64,000 nt of DNA, from assembly GCA_950295325.1 (NCBI GenBank), contig OX485805.1, positions 27,393,501 to 27,457,500 on the forward strand, written 5' to 3'. Shown here in pieces: positions 21,565 to 33,782 of this stretch; positions within the stretch are counted from its first letter, which is position 1, and each line of letters opens with the position of its first letter. Source of the stretch: Polytrichum commune. Lineage: Eukaryota; Streptophyta; Polytrichopsida; Polytrichales; Polytrichaceae. The notes below the pieces were generated by a model. It was not told the origin of the DNA, did not search any database, and saw nothing but the letters and a program-made list of their open reading frames with translations. Position numbers and translations under genes: made by a program.

Positions 21565-23583
21565 ATGGAGCAAATGGAACTAGAGCATTTGAGTTCCGAG
21601 GAGGTGAGTTATTGTTGTAGTTTGCAATGTGATGTAAACTTAATGTGGTATTAGGGGTTTTACGTTAAGGGTAAACATATTAACATGATTCTACAATGCA
21701 GGGATCATCACTCTCTGAAGCGGTATTCACGGAAGACGAGGCCGATGTTGGCATTGAGGACATTGATGTAGATTGCAGCGGGCTTAGAAGGGAGGAATGG
21801 CTGAACATTCCTGTGATGCTTGTAAACGCGACCGGACAAAATGTGGCAAAATGAATTTGCCGTAATGTCAATCCAATGGATTGTGTGGAAGACAAGTGTC
21901 TTGGAGAAGATAATGTGGGTGTGCTTATTATGGAGCCATTAGAGGGAATGATGGACATGGGATGGGTGTTCTCCTTACGAATGTGGCCCCTTACTTGTGT
22001 TTATCACCAGAGGTATACTCTTGCACACCACCTCCTAGTGAGCACACACAGGTTGCGTGTGCAAACCACATTGCTAGAAAGACGGAAGAAAGATGGGAAG
22101 AGGGCATATGTCACATCACGCACGACCTCCCAGAGTAGACCGACAAAAAAATCCCAGATTCTCAATAATAATAGCATCCAACAACTATCAGCCAGTGAGT
22201 GTTGTGATAGGGAGTGCACTAGATATTTTCCCAGGGAAGAGGCACTTGCGCTACGAACTGAGTTTTACACTTGTTCTCCACGGATGAGACATGCTAAACA
22301 ACTCGAGGTCCATGGCCAATTACATGTACTACCTGGATGCTCAACGAAGGTCGTTATCTTGTGTGGTCGCAATGTGTGTGAAAAAACATGGAGATACATA
22401 TTTGCCGCCTCCAAAACGACGTTCTATAGGAACCGTTCAGAATTCAAGAGCGGTATGCGTCCACGCGATCATGGGAACCTAAACATGAAACGGAATCGAA
22501 TATCCACCCAACAAGCTACTGCAACACTTTCGACTTTATTGGAAGACAAAGCAGATATGATGCCTCACAAGGCTCGCACATTGCCAAATGGCACACGTGT
22601 TGTTGAAATGGTATTGCCTCGCGGAACAAAATGGAAGAAGTTTCTGGTTACAATCAATGAGGTAAGCATTTGATATGACCCAATTATCCGCTTTGTATGT
22701 GTCGGTCAACCACGAGGTGTGTTTGTGGGTATTTAATAGACACGAATGGGTAATCATTAACATATCATATACGATATGGATCGAGAAGCATGTGAAGTAT
22801 TATTAATGTTAAGTTATTTCTATATGTGCAGGTTAATAAGAAATGTGGTGTGCTCCCAATCTCTCTTTCAACTTTGAGCAAAATTCGGAATACCTACTTT
22901 AAGTACTACATAAAGAAGAGGGTTGGTGACAATTTTGCTCGTTGTGGGAAGTGTGATTCGTTTTCCGCGATTATACTTCAACATGTGAAAGGTTCAGCTG
23001 CACACACAGGGTTTTCGAAACAATTGGAGAAGCACCAAGCGCAGTAAGAATCAGCTCGCAATGCATACCGTTGCATGAGGGCTCTTTCAATTGAGCATCC
23101 CCGAAATGTGTTGACGATTATTCATGACAAAATGGATCATGGTAAAACTGCATCTCCTTGCTTTGCCTCCAAGAACAAAGATACCGATATGTTTACAAAG
23201 CTACCACTTTCTGTAACAGGCATGATGGCACATGGACATGGAGATGAGAGATATGTCCACTATGCACTTGACATGTACCCTGGAGATTGCAACCATACTG
23301 TAGGGTCATTCGCGAGACTTCTACGTGATTTGGAGGAACCACCAATGTCATCATCCCGGAGTCTTTTTCATGGTGTAGGGCGGTCACCTCTTTATCGTGT
23401 TGTTCTTCATGGGAGCGAAATATGTTTGCAAGGGTTACGAGCCCCACCCACGGAGCCCATACCGGCAATTCTTCTTCCACCCATTCTGCACGTTCAGCTT
23501 GATAATTGTTGGAAGGACAACAAGTGTAGGTTCGTAAAGGCATTCTGGTCTATGCTCACGGCGAAAGAAATATTCACGGAGGT
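21565..23583 (+). pseudogene. DUF7869-like transposase-type gene, 5' part (exons 1, 2 and part of 3)
   Basis: Three exons fit in one phase: 21565-21603, 21702-22661 and 22832 onward, with GT/AG introns of 98 and 170 bp. Exon 3 is cut at 23583 by RT2 and resumes at 32552. Joined, the frame is about 993 codons. The cysteine-rich middle (ECCDRECTRYF, GRNVCEKTW, CGKCDSF) and the later LDNCWKDNK and VGHTHDDID motifs match what I know of DUF7869 proteins, which look like RNase H-fold transposases. Molecular function is unproven. Two in-frame stops lie in this part: TGA at 21852-21854 and TAA at 23045-23047; both are one C-to-T change from CGA or CAA. With the retrotransposon insertion the gene is dead. 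The start codon is the first ATG that keeps phase and is not certain. Confidence 0.75.
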
Positions 23584-24659
23584 TGTCACCAAAAAACCTC
23601 CACCCTTCAATTTCGTCCTAGCCCGAATGGAGAAGTTTATAATGACATGTAGAGATTTCTCTCTTTGTAACACAATGTATGATTCCAATCTATCGTTGGA
23701 ATATACGCAACTTAGCCAAGTCTATACTATGTCTTCTTACACTCCTTAATCTCGAAGTTTGGAAGTTTGGAAGTTTGGACATAGTCTCGGTTTTTTGGCT
23801 CTCAAAAATTCATATGAAGTCCAAAAAATGAGTTTTTGGTATCCATGGATAGGTAATGAAGTCCTCTACATTAATATGCAATAATATTTCTACTGCCACA
23901 AAGTATATGGTCGCAATTCTACGCTGTTCCCTTTGAACCTACATTTTTTCACTAGTTTTTGGAAGTTTGGACATAGTCTCGGTTTTTTGGCTCTCAAAAA
24001 TTCATATGAAGTCCAACAAAACTAAATGCCCCAATAAGAGACTTTGCACATCCGCATAAGTATAAGGCTAATCAATGTAAATCCAAGTATTCAAACAAAG
24101 TCATAAATTGAACTTTAAATCATTCACGCCCAACTATTACTAACAAGAGGTCAAGCCCTCTTCAAGGCCAACTAGCCTTGGCTCCTAACCTTACATCCAT
24201 GCACACACACGTGCTCCTATCTTGCTTCCCACGCACCCACACTTATAACACGTGGAGTGCCAAAGAGCACGAAGGAAAGAGAGGATGAGTGAGGGAAGAA
24301 TGAGGGATTATATAGTGAGTTTGAGGGGATGAGCACCCTCAAGGCTCACGATAAGCCCTCGAGATTTCCTCCTACTTTGTAGGCTCTTATCCTATCTCCT
24401 AAGCCTTCCTTCCTCAAATGATCAACAAAGATCCTAATTCAAACATTTAACTAACCTTGGCTTTCTACCTACCACACTTTACCAAGGTTTGTCCTTCTTC
24501 TACTTAAATCCACTCCACAAAAGCCTAATGATTCAAACTAAGCTTTCTTTAAGCTTCACTCTTTTTATATTTTTGTGAATAATCATAAATTACCAAAACA
24601 CCACTTGTAATGTTTTACAAGTGTTAACAACCAATGTGGGCATCAATTTTGGGCTCACA
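23584..24659 (-). repeat. RT2 left LTR, with a 192-bp extra segment
   Basis: 1076 bp against 884 bp for the right LTR. The extra DNA lies between two copies of about 55 bp (GGAAGTTTGGACATAGTCTC...) near 23766 and 23960, of which the right LTR has one. Either the right LTR lost the segment by recombination between the direct repeats or the left gained it. Confidence 0.9.
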
Positions 24660-24663
24660 TTAT

Positions 24664-24674
24664 TGGCGACCATC
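24664..24674 (+). other. tRNA primer-site-like motif at left inner LTR boundary of RT2
   Basis: TGGCGACCATC begins 4 nt from the LTR end, as in RT1, although the sequence beyond it differs between the two elements. Confidence 0.5.
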
Positions 24675-24717
24675 TGGGACCGACTCCTAGAATGTCTTGC
24701 TTGAAGTCGAGTCGTTT

Positions 24718-25203
24718 TCATATGTGGAATTGCTTGCACCTACTTCCGGCCGTTGGCGTCGGGAAGCTTTGTCCGTTGAGTGTCTCCAATTGCACCGAGT
24801 TATTAGACCATGTATTCGCCACAATGTAAGGACCTAACCAAACCGCATCAAACTTCCCTGGAAAATCCTTTTTCTTCCCGTCTTGGAGCATAACCAATAT
24901 TCCTCTCTCTAATGCTCTCTTCTTGTGACGCTTGTCAAAAATAACCTTCCTTCGTCTTTGGATTGCCTCCATGTGTTGAACGGCCCTCCGCCTCTTCTCA
25001 TCCAACTCCTCTAGATTCTCTAGCCTATTTCTCAAAGACTCATTGTCGTTGAGGCGTGTCCCTATTGCAACCCTTAATGACTCTACCTCAAATTCAATAG
25101 GAAGTATAGCCTCAATACCGTACACCAAAGAAAACGGAGTTGCTTGTGTTGTCATCTTGTAAGTTGTCCGATAAGCCCACAAAGCCGCGTTTAGCTTTAC
25201 GTC
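24718..25203 (-). pseudogene. RT2 Pol fragment: integrase C-terminal region
   Basis: Encodes the end of integrase (WAYRTTYKMTTQATPFSLVY, then a GPY-like WLGPYIV near the end), matching the RT1 polyprotein. It is in the same frame as the fragment to its right. The two are parted by one stop codon where RT1 has Trp (DSKRDWDTKL versus DSKKD-stop-DVKL), so TGG-to-TGA is likely. Confidence 0.88.
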
Positions 25204-26403
25204 TCAATCTTTCTTTGAGTCGATGACCGTCTTGCCTAAAATGCCGACTAGAATTCCATTCACTCGCTCGGTTTGGCCATTAGTTTGAAGGTGATAGGGA
25301 GTTGTCTTCCTATGGTCGATTTTAAACCTTTGAGTCATCTCGGAAATGAGGTCATTAAGAAAATGAGTTCCTCTATCACTAACTAGAATCTTTGGGACCC
25401 CAAACCTAGTAATGATATTTTCGTACATGAATGTAGCGGCATGTGCGGCCGTGTTGGTTTTGACCGCCTTAGCCTCCGCCCATTTAGTCAAATACTCGGT
25501 AGCTACAACAATGTAGGCCATCCCCCTCGAAGAGTGGGAATGGACCTCCCCTACATAATCTATTCCCCATTTCACAAAGGGAACTAGTGGTAATGAAATG
25601 TGTAATGGCATCTCCATCCTAAGGTCATTTCTAGTGTACCTTTGGCAAGCATCACACCTTTTAACATAGTCGTGTGAATCCTGGAATAATGTAGGCCAAA
25701 AGTAACCCGCTCTAAGGATTTTCTGGCCGGTAAGTTGGCCAGAAAAATGTCCTCCACAAGCACTATCATGACATGCCTCTAGAATATCCAGAACCTTTAC
25801 TTGCGATACACATCTTCTCAAGATGGTATCCGCTTCTCTCCTGAATAATCTATTGCCTATCACGGCAAAGTGCCTACTATTGACTTTAACCTTTCTTTTC
25901 TCCTCCTTGGTCCATTCGGATGGTAATTGTTGAGTGGTCAAGAATTCTACAATTCCGGCATACCAATCCGGTGTGGACGTGACTACAAACAATCTATCAT
26001 CCATGAGGCTATCATCTATTGGCGTAGTGTCCATCTCCTCCGACAATCTAAACAAGTGGTCGGCTTGTAAATGCATGTGGCCCGGTTTATATTCCACCGT
26101 GTAATCAAACTCTTCGAGTAACAAGACCCACCTAGCCAACCTTCCACTCAACTCCGGCTTGTTGACCAAATACTTAATGGCCATGTGGTCCACAAAAAAT
26201 ACTACCGGATTACAAATAAGATAGTGCCTAAACTTCTTGACCGAAAATACCATGGCTAGACACTCTCTCTCCGTAGTGGAGTAATTCCTCTCCGCGGAAG
26301 TCAATTGCTTACTAGCGTAAGCTACGGGTAGATCCTTCCCCTTCTCTCCCGTAGATTGACACAAGGCACTACCGACCGCTACATTGCTGGCATCACAATA
26401 CAC
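25204..26403 (-). pseudogene. RT2 Pol fragment: RNase H and integrase core
   Basis: 399 aa beginning in RNase H (MYCDASNVAVGSALCQ, TTERECLAMVFSVKKFRHYL) and running through the integrase zinc site (HDSACGGHF, CDACQRY) and D, D, E core (GIDYVGEV, VSDRGTHF, NGQTERVNG). It ends at an in-frame stop. It is out of frame with the RT fragment upstream because of a lesion at about 26404-26463. Confidence 0.9.
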
Positions 26404-26462
26404 ATGAAAAAGCTATTCCCAATCCGGGGGCCTTAAGACGGGATAAGTGCTCAATTTGGACC

Positions 26463-29400
26463 TCACTCAACCAAGGTTTTTTGGCACTCATCCGTCCAAA
26501 CAAATCTAACATCCTTCTTGAGCAATTGAGTGATAGGGACTGCTATCTTTGCAAAATCCGGAATCAACTCCCTATACCACCCCACATGACCTAACAATTT
26601 CGAGATCCCCTTGGCATTTTTCGGAGTTTCTAACCCATCAATGACCGCGATCTTGTCGGGATCCAGTTCTCTCCCATTTTCACTCAGAACATAACCCAAC
26701 AAAACTCCCCTTTGTACCCCTAGAAATGTGTTGTCTGGATTTAATGCCAACCGCATTTGCCTACACCTAATTAAGGCCTCTCTCACACAATGCACATGCT
26801 CCTTAGTACTAGATTGGGTACTAAAATCATCAATATAAACCGTCATGGATTTGAAGAGCAAGTCGCTGAAGATATACATGACTAGTCGTTGGAACGTTGT
26901 CGGTGCGTTGCATAAACCAAATGGCATCACTACCCATATGAAAATCCCCCAAGGTGTTGTAAATGCCGTCTTGTGCAAATCCGCTAGTGCTATGGCTACT
27001 TGGTTGTAGCCGGCGTATCCATCCATGAATGTGTACCTCTCATGACCCCCTACCTCCTCTAACAACAAGGTAATGAACGGCAAAGGAAAGTGATCCTTTT
27101 GCGTACAATCATTGAGCTTCCTATAGTCTACACAAACTCTAAGCTTCCCATTTTTCTTTTTCACTAACACCATGGGAGAAACCCAATCCGTAATCTCTAC
27201 CGGCTTTATAAACCCAGCCTGCAACAACCTCTCTAATTTTGCTTTGACTAATAATTGTAATCTAGGATTCATCCTTCTCTCTTTTTGTCTCACCGGTTTA
27301 GAGCCCGGAACTAACGGAATACGATGCTCAACCATCTCTCTAGGAATCCCCTTGAGTTCATCGTATGACCATGCAAAGGTATCACCAAACTCATCTATCA
27401 AATCGCTATACTCTTTGATCTCCTCGTCATCGAGTTTAGAACCCATCTTCATTGGTCTAACCTTGTCATTCTTCATTTTGACATCCACAAACTTCCAATC
27501 TTCTTCGACCACTCGTGTTTGCTCCTCGGTATCTCTATACCAATCGTTGGGAACATTAGGATAATCCTTGATATCATGACCCGCTATAATGCCCGTAGAA
27601 GTAGTTTTAAAATGCAAAGCGGGCTCTAATTTTGAGAGTTCTAACATGGCCTCCTCATCTTGAGTCCCATCTACATGTACCATACTCACATCATTCAACT
27701 CAATATCATCTAACCATGGAGTGAGTCCTCCCTTCACCCATTCCTCCTCCGTGAGAACCTCACACGGCTCTAAGGACAAATAATCTTCTCTAGACACCCT
27801 ATCTTGGAGGATACAACTATGAGTCATCATCATGACGTCGCTAATGGACTCCGTGTATTGCCTTGACCAATGTATAAAATCCCCATCAACATCTTGATTG
27901 TAAAAGTTAGGACCTAAGAACCCGCTAGAGGAATACATTTTAGCCTTCTCCTTGTCTTGAACAACCCCCACCAATGTATCCTCAAAATCCTCCTTAGTTC
28001 CGTCATTTTCCTCTTCATCCGACATTGGATCAATCTCCTCCCTAACCCAACCACCTAAAGGTGCAATAGAGACCTTGATTCTATTATCTACGGGACCATA
28101 GGTGATAAAAGGTTTGTGTCCTCCCCAATCTACTACCGCGTTAGACATCCTTAACCAAGGTCGCCCTAACAAAATGGGAAATGCATCCTTATTGTCGTGC
28201 ATCTTAATGACTTGGAAGGTCACAATGTATTCTTCACCTCCCGTGTTAAGCCGACAATCTTTGATAATTCCCACAGGAACCACCGGACTTTGATTGGCCA
28301 TATTAATTACAAATGGCGAAGGACCCGTCAAACTTAAGCCCAATTTCCTCATAGTGTGCTCCGGTAGAATATTGAGACTACTTTCACCATCCACCAAAAC
28401 ATGAGGAACCACCTTGTCCACTATCGTTACTTCAATCTCCACCGCCTTGACTTCCCGAGTTCTTCCTTGCATTTGGACCCTTGCCGACACTCTAGTCTTT
28501 GGCCTCTTAGCCCTCCTATTCACGGGCATTCCGTCCTTCAAAGTCTTCCTAGCTACCGGTGAGATCTCTAATAATTGACCAAAGGTGATATCGGCCTTTA
28601 GTGAGCTAAGGTCGGCCCAAATGTCGTATCCATCTACTCTATCGGCCTTAGGCCTTTTAACACTATCAAACTCTTCTACCGGAATGCCCGGACCTTCCCA
28701 CTCTCCTACATTACTACCATCTAAATCATGGATGACATTAGACCTTTCCCTCTCATGGACAATTTCATTTTCTCTCTCTAATGCCTTAGTGGCCTTCCTA
28801 GCCTCTCTAGTTACATTCTCCAACTCCGAAAAATAAGGAATTTCCCCCAAGGGATTTTCCTCTTCTTCTTCCTCCTCCTCTACTGCTAATGGTGCATTAC
28901 CTCTCATTGCTCTAGTGGTAACGGCTAATGCCGGAGCCTTATGCACAACTTCCTCATTAAGACCCTTTATCTCATATGATATAGAGTTAGAATGTGGAAG
29001 ACATGGACCCTGACCATTTGTGGACATCTCCAAAGTTACCGGAATGGTGGAGGAATCCATAAATCGGACATCTTGAGATGTAGACGGTCCCATTTGTTTA
29101 GGTGATTGTGTAACTTGACCTCCTTGCCCCGGAAGGTTCGTATTCCCATCATAGTAGAAGTTGGAAGGTTTAAGTGTATTATTACCTTCATTTTGTGAAC
29201 CCCTCATAATATTTTGACCCGGGTGTGTCGTGTTGGTTGGAAGGTTCGGTGCTCCACTTACCTTGTCCGGATGACGACATTGGTTAGACGCGTGGGGGCC
29301 TCCACAGTTATTACACACTTGACCTTGGTTTTCCGACCAACATTGCCCTACGACATGATATCTACCGCAAAGATGGTGAAAATCCTTTTTCTTGGTACTT

Positions 29401-29921
29401 TGGTTAGTTTGTCCACGTGGCGGAGGGCCCCGATTATTCCCTTGGTTTTGATTTTGATTCGGACCCCTTGGGTTTTGTTGAGGACCATTATTGTTCGTTC
29501 GTTGATTGCGGTTTGGCCCATTTCTACAAAATTGAAGCGTATGACCGTGTTGTTGATAATTAGTGCACCAAAATCCCGATGAGTGATTTCCCGACTCTAT
29601 TTGAGGTGGAGGACCGGGTTGTTGATTTTTTATTAACAATGCCATTTGGTCCGTTAGATTTTGAAATTGTTTTAACATCGTATCTTGAAACCCTAGTTGA
29701 GTAGCACCTAATCGTTGCTCTATCTCTTCAATTTGAGGGTCCATCCTAGGGGCCGGCAATGCTAACATGGTTAGGGGGCCCGTCACCGCTAAGGGAATTG
29801 AGGCCGCTTCAATGGAGACATATGGAGGGCGATTAAGCGGCCTAATCGGGTCCATTCTCGTCTTAGGTAGGAGAGGGATGAATTGAGGGATTGACTCATC
29901 CTCTTTCCTCCATAGCCACTC
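26463..29921 (-). pseudogene. RT2 Gag C-terminal part, protease and reverse transcriptase
   Basis: From the first Met at 29855 this is 1130 aa. It holds two zinc-knuckle positions. The first has lost a cysteine (CTNYQQHGHTLQFC); the second, CNNCGGPHASNQC, is intact. The protease reads LVDGESS, again unlike the usual DGGSS. RT is complete up to the connection, with YIDD at its catalytic site. It ends at 26463 through a frameshifting lesion just before the RNase H domain. An in-frame TAA separates it from the Gag N-terminus at 29922. Confidence 0.9.
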
Positions 29922-30830
29922 TTAATCCCTCTCGATATGTTCCATGTCTCTAGCGGCTACCTTAGCCTCGGCTAGGGTGCGAGGGTTTCTTTGTAACACA
30001 CCCCTAATAGTAGTCGCTTTGACAAACCCTCTCATAAAAAATTGCATTAGAGTGTCATCGTTAAGCAATTCACCTACCCACCTTACGCATACCCAATCAA
30101 ATCTCCTAATGTAGGTGGAAATTTCTTCGTCCCTTCCTTGCCTCATAGTCATTAAGGCTCTAAAAGCCATATTTTGACCGACTTCGGGTCGAAATTCATT
30201 AAGAAACTCCCGTTGTAATTGATCCCAAGTTTGGAAGTGTCCCTCGTCGTGATCTCTATACCACTCGTAAGCTTTCCCATCTAAGGTCGTAGAAAACCAC
30301 ACTAACCAATATTGTTGGTTGGTAATTAATGAGCTAATTACCCTCTCAATGAATCTCTCCATATGTCTAGACGGGTCCTCATCTTTAGTCCCGTAGAATT
30401 TCGGAAGGTTAGAGGGTATGTCTATTGAAACCAACCCTTGGGATACGATTATTGGTAGGCCTCGCGGCCTAACCAATGGATCGATGGGAGGAATTGGTGC
30501 TATGGGAGGTGGGACTCCACCTCCCCCTAAAGGATCCATGGTATTTTGTAGTCCTCCTTCACTAGATTCTCTAATGCTTACACTACTCTCTTGTCTAGTC
30601 CTATTAGGCTCGTCAACTAATTCTTCACTCAATAGGGAAGGAAAATTTCCTTCCTCTAATCGAGTAGTTACCGGAGATACTTCTATCAATGGTTCACCCC
30701 TAAAGCTACCTTCTACACTAGTACCTACCCCCTCTACTACTTCTTCTATATTAGAAGACCTTCGCTTTGTAACATTTTTCTTTAATCCTAATGCTAACTT
30801 AGGTTTATGAGATCTCGTGTTTCCTTGCAT
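29922..30830 (-). pseudogene. RT2 Gag N-terminal part
   Basis: 302 aa starting MQGNTRSHKPKLALG, like RT1 Gag (MQGRTRSQKPSLIVG). It contains LPKFYGTKDEDPSRHMERF and YEWYRDHDEGHF. It ends at a TAA in frame with pol, where RT1 has an uninterrupted reading (KDHERLWRRED versus RD-stop-EWLWRKED). The Gln that is a stop in RT1 is intact here. Confidence 0.88.
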
Positions 30831-31662
30831 CCATCATTCATCGATCAACCCTCACCTTGACCAACCAAATTCTCACAAGTTTCACTCTTTAATATTTCCG
30901 CTTAGTTCGTGTGATAAATTATTTTGGAGGTGAGGAAATAGGGACATACAATTTTCAATGAATAATCCCAATAGGGGATGGAAAGCTCGTGTTAGCTTCA
31001 AGGTTAGTGCGAGTATCACCTCGTCACACCCCTTTTACGCTCAACACTTGCAACAAGACTCTTCGTGAGGGGCTGACCATTCTTAGGTACCATGCTTGGA
31101 ATCGAGGTTCACCCTTCGATTCCTTACATTATACTTCCAAGTTTGGAATTACCCTCTCCGTTCGTCACGACAAAGACAATTACAAAAATCTTTTTTTAAT
31201 TTAATGTTTGTTTCAATTGGAAGAAATTTTGCTTACCTCAAGCAATTTGCTTCTTCCTGCTTTATTAGTCTCTCCCCTCGATCGAATTGCTAAACATAAA
31301 GACACTTCAATAATTGCAATTAAAAAACACTAAAACCCTCTAGTTTAAAAACTTTAAACTCTCACCACCGAGTGAGTGTTTGAAGTTTGAAATCCTAATT
31401 CTTTAATTATCCCTCTACCTCTTAGTTTTCTAGTGCGGATCCTATTAACGTGATCTTCGTTTATGCCATCCCAAGAAGGTTTAGTAGTCGCACCTTTGCC
31501 GTGCTCCTTCCTCAATTGAAATTGCATAAAATAAATACTAAATGCAAAACATACCTCTCACGAGCGCTCCGTCCTTTAATCGCTCTTTACGCTTCACTTC
31601 TCCTACCGCCTTCCAAGACTTCCGTCGCCCAAGCTCCAAGCTCCCGGCGGACGCACCATTTA
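30831..31662 (-). other. RT2 5' leader
   Basis: Non-coding region between gag and the 5' LTR. The primer-site candidate TGGTGCGTCCGCCGGGAGC (minus strand) is at 31640-31658, 4 nt from the LTR. Confidence 0.7.
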
Positions 31663-32546
31663 TGTCACCAAAAAGCCTCCACCCTTCAATTTCGTCCTAG
31701 CCCGAATGGAGAAGTTTATAATGACATGTAGAGATTTCTCTCTTTATAATACAATGTATGATTCCAATCTATCGTTGGAATATACGCAACTTAGCCAATT
31801 CTATACTATGTCTTCTTACACTCCTTAATCTCGAAGTTTGGAAGTTTGGAAGTTTGGACATAGTCTCGGTTTTTTGGCTCTCAAAAATTCATATGAAGTC
31901 CAACAAAACTAAATGCCCCAATAAGAGACTTTGCACATCCGCATAAGTATAAGGCTAATCAATGTAAATCCAAGTATTCAAACAAAGTCATAAATTGAAC
32001 TTTAAATCATTCACGCCCAACTATTACTAACAAGAGGTCAAGCCCTCTTCAAGGCCAACTAGCCTTGGCTCCTAACCTTACATCCATGCACACACACGTG
32101 CTCCTATCTTGCTTCCCACGCACCCACACTTATAACACGTGGAGTGCCAAAGAGCACGAAGGAAAGAGAGGATGAGTGAGGGAAGAATGAGGGATTATAT
32201 AGTGAGTTTGAGGGGATGAGCACCCTCAAGGCTCACGATAAGCCCTCGAGATTTCCTCCTACTTTGTAGGCTCTTATCCTATCTCCTAAGCCTTCCTTCC
32301 TCAAATGATCAACAAAGATCCTAATTCAAACATTTAACTAACCTTGGCTTTCTACCTACCACACTTTACCAAGGTTTGTCCTTCTTCTACTTAAATCCAC
32401 TCCACAAAAGCCTAATGATTCAAACTAAGCTTTCTTTAAGCTTCACTCTTTTTATATTTTTGTGAATAATCATAAATCACCAAAACACCACTTGTAATGT
32501 TTTACAAGTGTTAACAACCAATGTGGGCATCAATTTTGGGCTCACA
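31663..32546 (-). repeat. RT2 right LTR (5' LTR in element sense)
   Basis: 884 bp. It matches the left LTR except for the 192-bp segment and scattered substitutions, and is followed by the TSD GAGGT. Confidence 0.93.
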
Positions 32547-33782
32547 GAGGTAGATGTGTCTTATCTATTGGTTGGCCACACCCATGACGACATCGATTCA
32601 TCATTTGGAAGATGGAGTATGGACCTGCGCAAACACGACTACCCCACTATCCCCCTTCTCATGAAATCATACATGGATATGGAAAAGGTTCCTGTCATTC
32701 CACATATGATAGAGGAACTTCCAGATTGGAGATCATACGTTAGTGAGCATATCCCAAGTGGTAAGGAGAAACTCATTGGGCACACAAAGGCTCAACAGTT
32801 CAAATTCTATGTCCGAGATGATGGTTGGCCTGTTATGCAATACAAAGTGCTTAGCACGCATGAGGAGTGGTTGCCCAAAGACGGTGTGAAGATGTGGAAA
32901 TCCAATATAAAAGGGGAGCCCTGTCTTCCATCCGGGGACCCCTTTCCTGCACCACCGCGCGGTATGGCAAAACTAGAGGAAGTGGTTGTGGGACTGCAAG
33001 GGTTCATTGACTATTGGCAATCAATATGTGACCATGACACGACAGGAGCATATATGGGTTCACACATGCATATTTTGCAGTACTGGATAGGGGTAAAGGA
33101 GGCATTAGAGACACCTCTCAGAAACGTATACACTGCTGGGCATGCATTATGGGAGGGATTCTGGCCACGGAGTAGGGTCGAAGCAGATGCACATCCATTC
33201 ATGCAGAATGGAGAGCTTCGGGAAGAGCACCAACCGGACGACCATTATGTTGGTCCAGCAAACCTTCGTCCTGCAGCTGCTTTCCGCATTGCGGATAATG
33301 TGCACGAGGGGCATATGCTAATATTGCGTCCCCAAGAACAAGATATAGGTAGACCCATTTGGGTTTGCCGTGCTTTGTCTGGACCCAACTTGGCGGTCAC
33401 GGGAGAGCATCCACGTCAAATACTTGTACAATGGTTCACTCCCACTTCAACCGCCAGAGACCTATCAAAGAAATGGAATGGCTGGGACTCAAATCCTAAC
33501 TTCAAGTGGAAACGTGATTTGAAGTACTCCGTTCCCGACTGGCAGCCAATCGATTGCATTTTGGCAGCTTGGCCTCTGCCAGAACATGAAGATGTGGAGC
33601 CCTTAAAGGTTACAATCCCAATAGAGCAAATTGGATTTGCCAAAGATAATCTTCGACGTTGTTCAACAGCTGAACGTGGGAACAGGGTGGGTGGGGTGGA
33701 CGTCGAGGAGCCTAGTGGGCAACAGGGAGGCCGTGAACATGGAACTGGTAGACATAAGTCTAGGGGACGCGCATCCCGGTGA
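32547..33782 (+). pseudogene. DUF7869-like transposase-type gene, 3' part
   Basis: Resumes exon 3 after RT2 (32547-32551 is the second TSD copy). It begins VDVSYLLVGHTHDDIDSSFG, the HTH(D/E)DID motif typical of DUF7869 proteins, and runs about 410 codons to TGA at 33780-33782. The end is basic and low in complexity (GTGRHKSRGRASR). This part has no internal stop. The open frame extends upstream into the LTR, but those residues are LTR-derived and not part of the gene. Being C-terminal and separated from the promoter by 9 kb of retrotransposon, it should not be expressed normally. Confidence 0.75.

Larger units (their letters stand above)
23584..32546 (-). mobile_element. Ty3-type LTR retrotransposon RT2, decayed
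   Basis: LTRs at 23584-24659 and 31663-32546 begin TGTCACC and end CTCACA. The TSD GAGGT is at 23579-23583 and 32547-32551. The interior encodes gag and pol on the minus strand, clearly related to RT1 but diverged. Coding is broken by a TAA near 29922, a lesion at about 26400-26463 and a stop at 25204. It lies inside exon 3 of the DUF7869-like gene, and excising it with one TSD copy restores that frame. The leader primer-site motif is identical to that of RT1. Confidence 0.95.
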
